Shown piece after piece: positions 7,412 to 9,543 of a stretch of 9,543 nt of DNA. Source of the DNA: Lysobacterales bacterium (lineage in GTDB: Bacteria; Pseudomonadota; Gammaproteobacteria; Xanthomonadales; SZUA-36); assembly GCA_009692275.1 (NCBI GenBank), contig SHZL01000093.1, positions 1-9,543 on the forward strand. Direction: 5' to 3'. Under the pieces are notes generated by a model that was not told the origin of the DNA, ran no database searches, and worked only from the letters and a program-made list of their open reading frames with translations. Both the position numbers and the translations under genes were made by a program. Position 1 is the stretch's first letter. Every line of letters begins with the position of its first letter.

Positions 7412-8345
7412 GTTCCCACGAGCGATGTCCGTGCGATGCGGCTTGTGGATCGGCGTGGTGGTTGTTGTGCCAGCCTTCGCCGTGCGTAAACAGGGCCACC
7501 AGCCAGTTGTTGGTGCTCGCATCCTTGGTTGCGTAGTTGCGATAACCGAACATGTGAGCCAGTGAGTTCACCGACCAGGTTCCATGCAGCACGAGCACGG
7601 TGCGAACGGCCACGGCCCACACGGCCCAGCTTGCCGCGTAACGCAGTGCTTCACTGGCGCCACCGGCGATGTACCCGACCAGAGCGCCCGCTGCTGTAAT
7701 CAGCACTGCATGGGCGATAAAGACCAGCAACCACGCATCGTGGCGTTCGAGGCGACGATAGAACGGATCCCGCAACAGGTCGCCCACGTACGGCGCGTAA
7801 TGAATGGTACGGTCAAAAACCTTGTGGCGGTGCACGACCCAGCCGACGTGGCCCCACATAAAGCTGACCAGCGGCGAATGCGGATCGGCCTGCTGGTCAC
7901 TGTGGCGGTGATGCATGCGATGGACGGCAACCCAGCGCGCGGGGCTGTCCTGCAGATTGCACATGCCGAGCACCGCCAGCGTATGCCCCAGCCAGGTGGG
8001 GCAGGTAAAACCACGGTGGGTCAACAAGCGGTGATAGCCGATCGTAACCCCGAGCATGCCAAAAACGAAATGACCAAGAATGGCCAGCACCAGCCCTGAC
8101 CAGGTGAACAACCACGTGAATGTCCAGGGAACGAAAGCCAGCAGTAAGACGATGTGTATCAACGTCAGCACAATCGCGGCCGACCAAAGGATTTTCAGGG
8201 GTTGCACTTCTATTGGCAACGGCAAACCTTGACTACTGACCTGGGCAACCGGGATTGCGTCAACGGGAGTTGCACCGATACTTGCAGGCCATGGATCTGA
8301 AGAAAGTTGAGCTTCGGATTCGTCTTTAAATAGCGATTCTGCCAT
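7326..8345 (-). CDS. Delta-9-type fatty acyl desaturase, membrane di-iron
   Basis: Integral-membrane di-iron desaturase that inserts a cis double bond into an acyl-CoA or acyl-lipid chain using oxygen. The three histidine boxes of the stearoyl-CoA desaturase family are intact: HRLLTH (105-110), HRMHH (142-146) and HNNHH (293-297), with NSLAHM (260-265) supplying the extra conserved Asn/His. Hydrophobic segments lie at about 54-102 and 204-260. The start is taken as ATG 8345 (MAESLFKD, 339 residues). The frame runs upstream to 8414, but that extension is uncharacteristic and falls in the A+T-rich intergenic region. It is convergent with the acyltransferase/methyltransferase side and divergent from the hydroxylase gene. 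A broken second copy of its C-terminal end lies at 6331-6393. Regioselectivity and whether the substrate is CoA- or lipid-bound cannot be read here. Confidence 0.92.
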   Translation of the reverse strand: MAESLFKDESEAQLSSDPWPASIGATPVDAIPVAQVSSQGLPLPIEVQPLKILWSAAIVLTLIHIVLLLAFVPWTFTWLFTWSGLVLAILGHFVFGMLGVTIGYHRLLTHRGFTCPTWLGHTLAVLGMCNLQDSPARWVAVHRMHHRHSDQQADPHSPLVSFMWGHVGWVVHRHKVFDRTIHYAPYVGDLLRDPFYRRLERHDAWLLVFIAHAVLITAAGALVGYIAGGASEALRYAASWAVWAVAVRTVLVLHGTWSVNSLAHMFGYRNYATKDASTNNWLVALFTHGEGWHNNHHADPQAASHGHRSWELDMSWWVIRLLEAVGLVKNVVRPKAWGS

Positions 8346-8505
8346 CCGATGAATGTTTCGCCATTTTCCCTGAATAGTCCAGAAAAAATTGACTGGATAC
8401 CTGATACATAGCACATATATTTACAACTTGTTGCTTGAAAATCGACGATAATAGCCGCACTACGGAGCCAAGAAGGGCAAGCGGTTAACTCCGCGAGAAC
8501 ACGAG
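8346..8505. promoter_or_regulatory. Divergent intergenic region, probable promoters for desaturase and hydroxylase
   Basis: These 160 bases separate two divergently read genes and must carry both promoters unless transcription enters from elsewhere. The middle (about 8381-8455) is clearly richer in A+T than the coding sequence around it. TTGACT (8389-8394) and TATATT (8416-8421) resemble sigma-70 boxes, but their 21-base separation is too wide to accept. An imperfect inverted repeat TCCAG/CTGGA (8378-8382, 8393-8397) surrounds the TTGACT and could be an operator. No box is assigned with confidence. Confidence 0.4.
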
Positions 8506-9159
8506 ATGTCAGCAACAATGAACACCGGCCGCACAGAACGAATACCGGAACACATGGCGCCCCAGAAAGGCCAGATCCGGCTATTCAAGAACCCGCTACT
8601 GGAGAGCCTGAGTAAGATCTCGCCCCTTACGGTGCTGGCAATATATCTGCCGGTCATCGTTTTCTTTGTTTGGCAGAGTTTTGCCGTCGGAATTTCATTC
8701 CCTGTCTTCATCGCCGTGTTCTTGTATGGGCTGGTGTCCTGGACCTTGTTTGAATATATTTTTCATCGCTACATATTTCACTTCACGCCGCACGGCGAAT
8801 TCCAGAAACGCGTGAGTTTTTTGTTTCACGGCGTGCACCACCAGTACCCCAATGACAAGAAACGCCTGGTCATGCCGGTGGCGCTGAGTATCCTCATTGG
8901 CGTCGTGTTGTTTGCCCTGACCCGTCCTTTGTATGGCGATTGGACCTGGCCCAATTCGGCCGGATTCGCGGTCGGTTACCTGGCCTATGACATGACGCAC
9001 TACGGCATCCATCACTTCAAGCCGCCGCCGGTGAAATGGCTCAGGACTTTATGGAAATCCCACCTCGACCACCACTTTCGCGATTCGAGCAAGGGCTACG
9101 GGGTGTCATCGCCGTTTTGGGACGTGGTATTCGGTACGCTGAAAGTACAGAAGAGCTGA
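8506..9159 (+). CDS. FA2H/Scs7-like fatty acid hydroxylase (sterol desaturase superfamily)
   Basis: Membrane dinuclear-metal hydroxylase of 217 residues. The histidine pattern follows the fatty-acid 2-hydroxylase (FA2H/Scs7) branch: HRYIFH (87-92), HGVHH followed by QYPNDKKRLVMP (108-124), HYGIHH (165-170) and HLDHH (186-190), ending GYGVSSPFWDVVFGT (197-211). Hydrophobic stretches lie at about 40-85 and 125-163. Eukaryotic members add a hydroxyl at carbon 2 of the ceramide acyl chain and usually carry a cytochrome b5 domain; that domain is missing here, as in bacterial relatives, so an external electron donor is needed. Start ATG 8506 has only a weak GA-rich ribosome-binding site; ATG 8518 is an alternative. 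The nearby ceramide-synthase-like gene makes N-acyl-linked chains an attractive substrate, but this is inference. Other members of the superfamily act on sterols or carotenoids. Confidence 0.85.
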   Translation: MSATMNTGRTERIPEHMAPQKGQIRLFKNPLLESLSKISPLTVLAIYLPVIVFFVWQSFAVGISFPVFIAVFLYGLVSWTLFEYIFHRYIFHFTPHGEFQKRVSFLFHGVHHQYPNDKKRLVMPVALSILIGVVLFALTRPLYGDWTWPNSAGFAVGYLAYDMTHYGIHHFKPPPVKWLRTLWKSHLDHHFRDSSKGYGVSSPFWDVVFGTLKVQKS

Positions 9160-9180
9160 TCGCCTACACGTAAGTCGGCC

Positions 9181-9543
9181 TCAGACCCGCCGCATGCAAA
9201 ACTGAATTACATCTATGGTTCCTTTACGGAACTGCTTTGCGCAGCCGGTTAGGTATTTCTCGTAACGGTCATAAACAGTTTGCGATGTCAGTGCAATGGC
9301 TTGCTCCCTGGCACTGACCAGGCTTGTAGCCCAGCAGTCCAGAGTGCGGGCATAGTGCAACCGCAAAGACTGAACGTGGTAAACATCAAAGCCCGCTTGC
9401 TCCGCCAGTAACTTGATTCTTTCCGGCGAGCAGAGTTGACCGCCGGGAAAGATTTCACGCTTGATAAACCGCGCAAACTTGACGTCCTCCTGGATGGGCT
9501 CAATACCCTGGTCCTGCAAGGACTTGAGGGAGGTCATCACGAT
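9181..9543 (-). CDS. Cyclopropane-fatty-acid synthase-like methyltransferase, C-terminal part
   Basis: The minus-strand frame stays open to the right edge, so only the last 121 or so codons are visible. They match the C-terminal end of the cyclopropane-fatty-acyl-phospholipid synthase family: FIKREIFPGG, then LRLHYARTLDCWATSL and YEKYLTGCAKQFRKGTIDVIQF. These enzymes add a methylene (or methyl) from SAM across a cis double bond of membrane phospholipid acyl chains. The SAM-binding domain and catalytic residues lie outside the window, so activity cannot be judged. It is convergent with the hydroxylase gene, the stops being 21 bases apart with no visible terminator. A nearby desaturase could supply the double bond it acts on. 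Confidence 0.88.
   Translation of the reverse strand: MVMTSLKSLQDQGIEPIQEDVKFARFIKREIFPGGQLCSPERIKLLAEQAGFDVYHVQSLRLHYARTLDCWATSLVSAREQAIALTSQTVYDRYEKYLTGCAKQFRKGTIDVIQFCMRRV

Noticed and set aside
6230..7412. Insertion sequence or MITE explanation for the direct repeats
   Set aside because: The repeated blocks translate as tails of the two neighbouring genes; no transposase, terminal inverted repeats or short target duplication is visible.
7584..8099. 171-codon open frame on the plus strand
   Set aside because: Antisense to the desaturase histidine-box region; its His- and Gln-rich translation is a by-product of the opposite strand.
8346..8414. Upstream extension of the desaturase to a start at 8414
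   Set aside because: The added 23 residues are not typical of the family and run into the A+T-rich promoter region; ATG 8345 gives a normal N-terminus.

Overview
The window is a lipid-biosynthesis region from a bacterium, probably a proteobacterium. Gene density is high, and the proteins resemble proteobacterial families. No rRNA or single-copy marker fixes the taxon, so anything narrower (for example an environmental gammaproteobacterium) is a guess.

Region 1 (2-5082, all +) is a dedicated type II fatty-acid synthase module. It holds a degenerate ketosynthase cut by the left edge, an intact ketosynthase, a FabG-type ketoreductase, a medium-chain reductase and an Sfp-type phosphopantetheinyl transferase. 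The two ketosynthases and the reductase correspond to fabF2XL, fabF1XL and adh2XL of the rhizobial cluster that makes the very-long-chain acyl group (27-hydroxyoctacosanoate) of lipid A. Here a ketoreductase lies inside the module, and a phosphopantetheinyl transferase follows where rhizobia have the lipid A acyltransferase lpxXL. The matching ACP and FabZ dehydratase are expected just left of the window.

Region 2 (5114-6268, +) encodes a GNAT-fold N-acyltransferase-like protein of the family that, as I recall it, includes the bacterial ceramide synthase. Region 3 (6230-7412) is a rearranged junction. A zinc-ribbon SAM methyltransferase gene sits between two diverged direct copies (about 82% identical in the alignable parts) of the acyltransferase/desaturase intergenic junction. 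Each copy keeps a broken tail of one neighbour, which suggests the methyltransferase was inserted between two genes that were once adjacent and convergent.

Region 4 (7326-9543) holds an acyl-lipid/acyl-CoA delta-9-type desaturase (-), a divergent FA2H-like fatty-acid hydroxylase (+), and the C-terminal end of a cyclopropane-fatty-acid synthase-like protein (-, cut by the right edge).

Together the genes suggest a route in which a dedicated synthase and its own carrier-protein activator build a long acyl chain. An N-acyltransferase would place it on an amine, possibly a sphingoid base, and a hydroxylase and desaturase would then tailor it. No serine palmitoyltransferase lies in the window, so the sphingolipid reading is inference. 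No RNA genes, CRISPR arrays, transposases or convincing terminators were seen.
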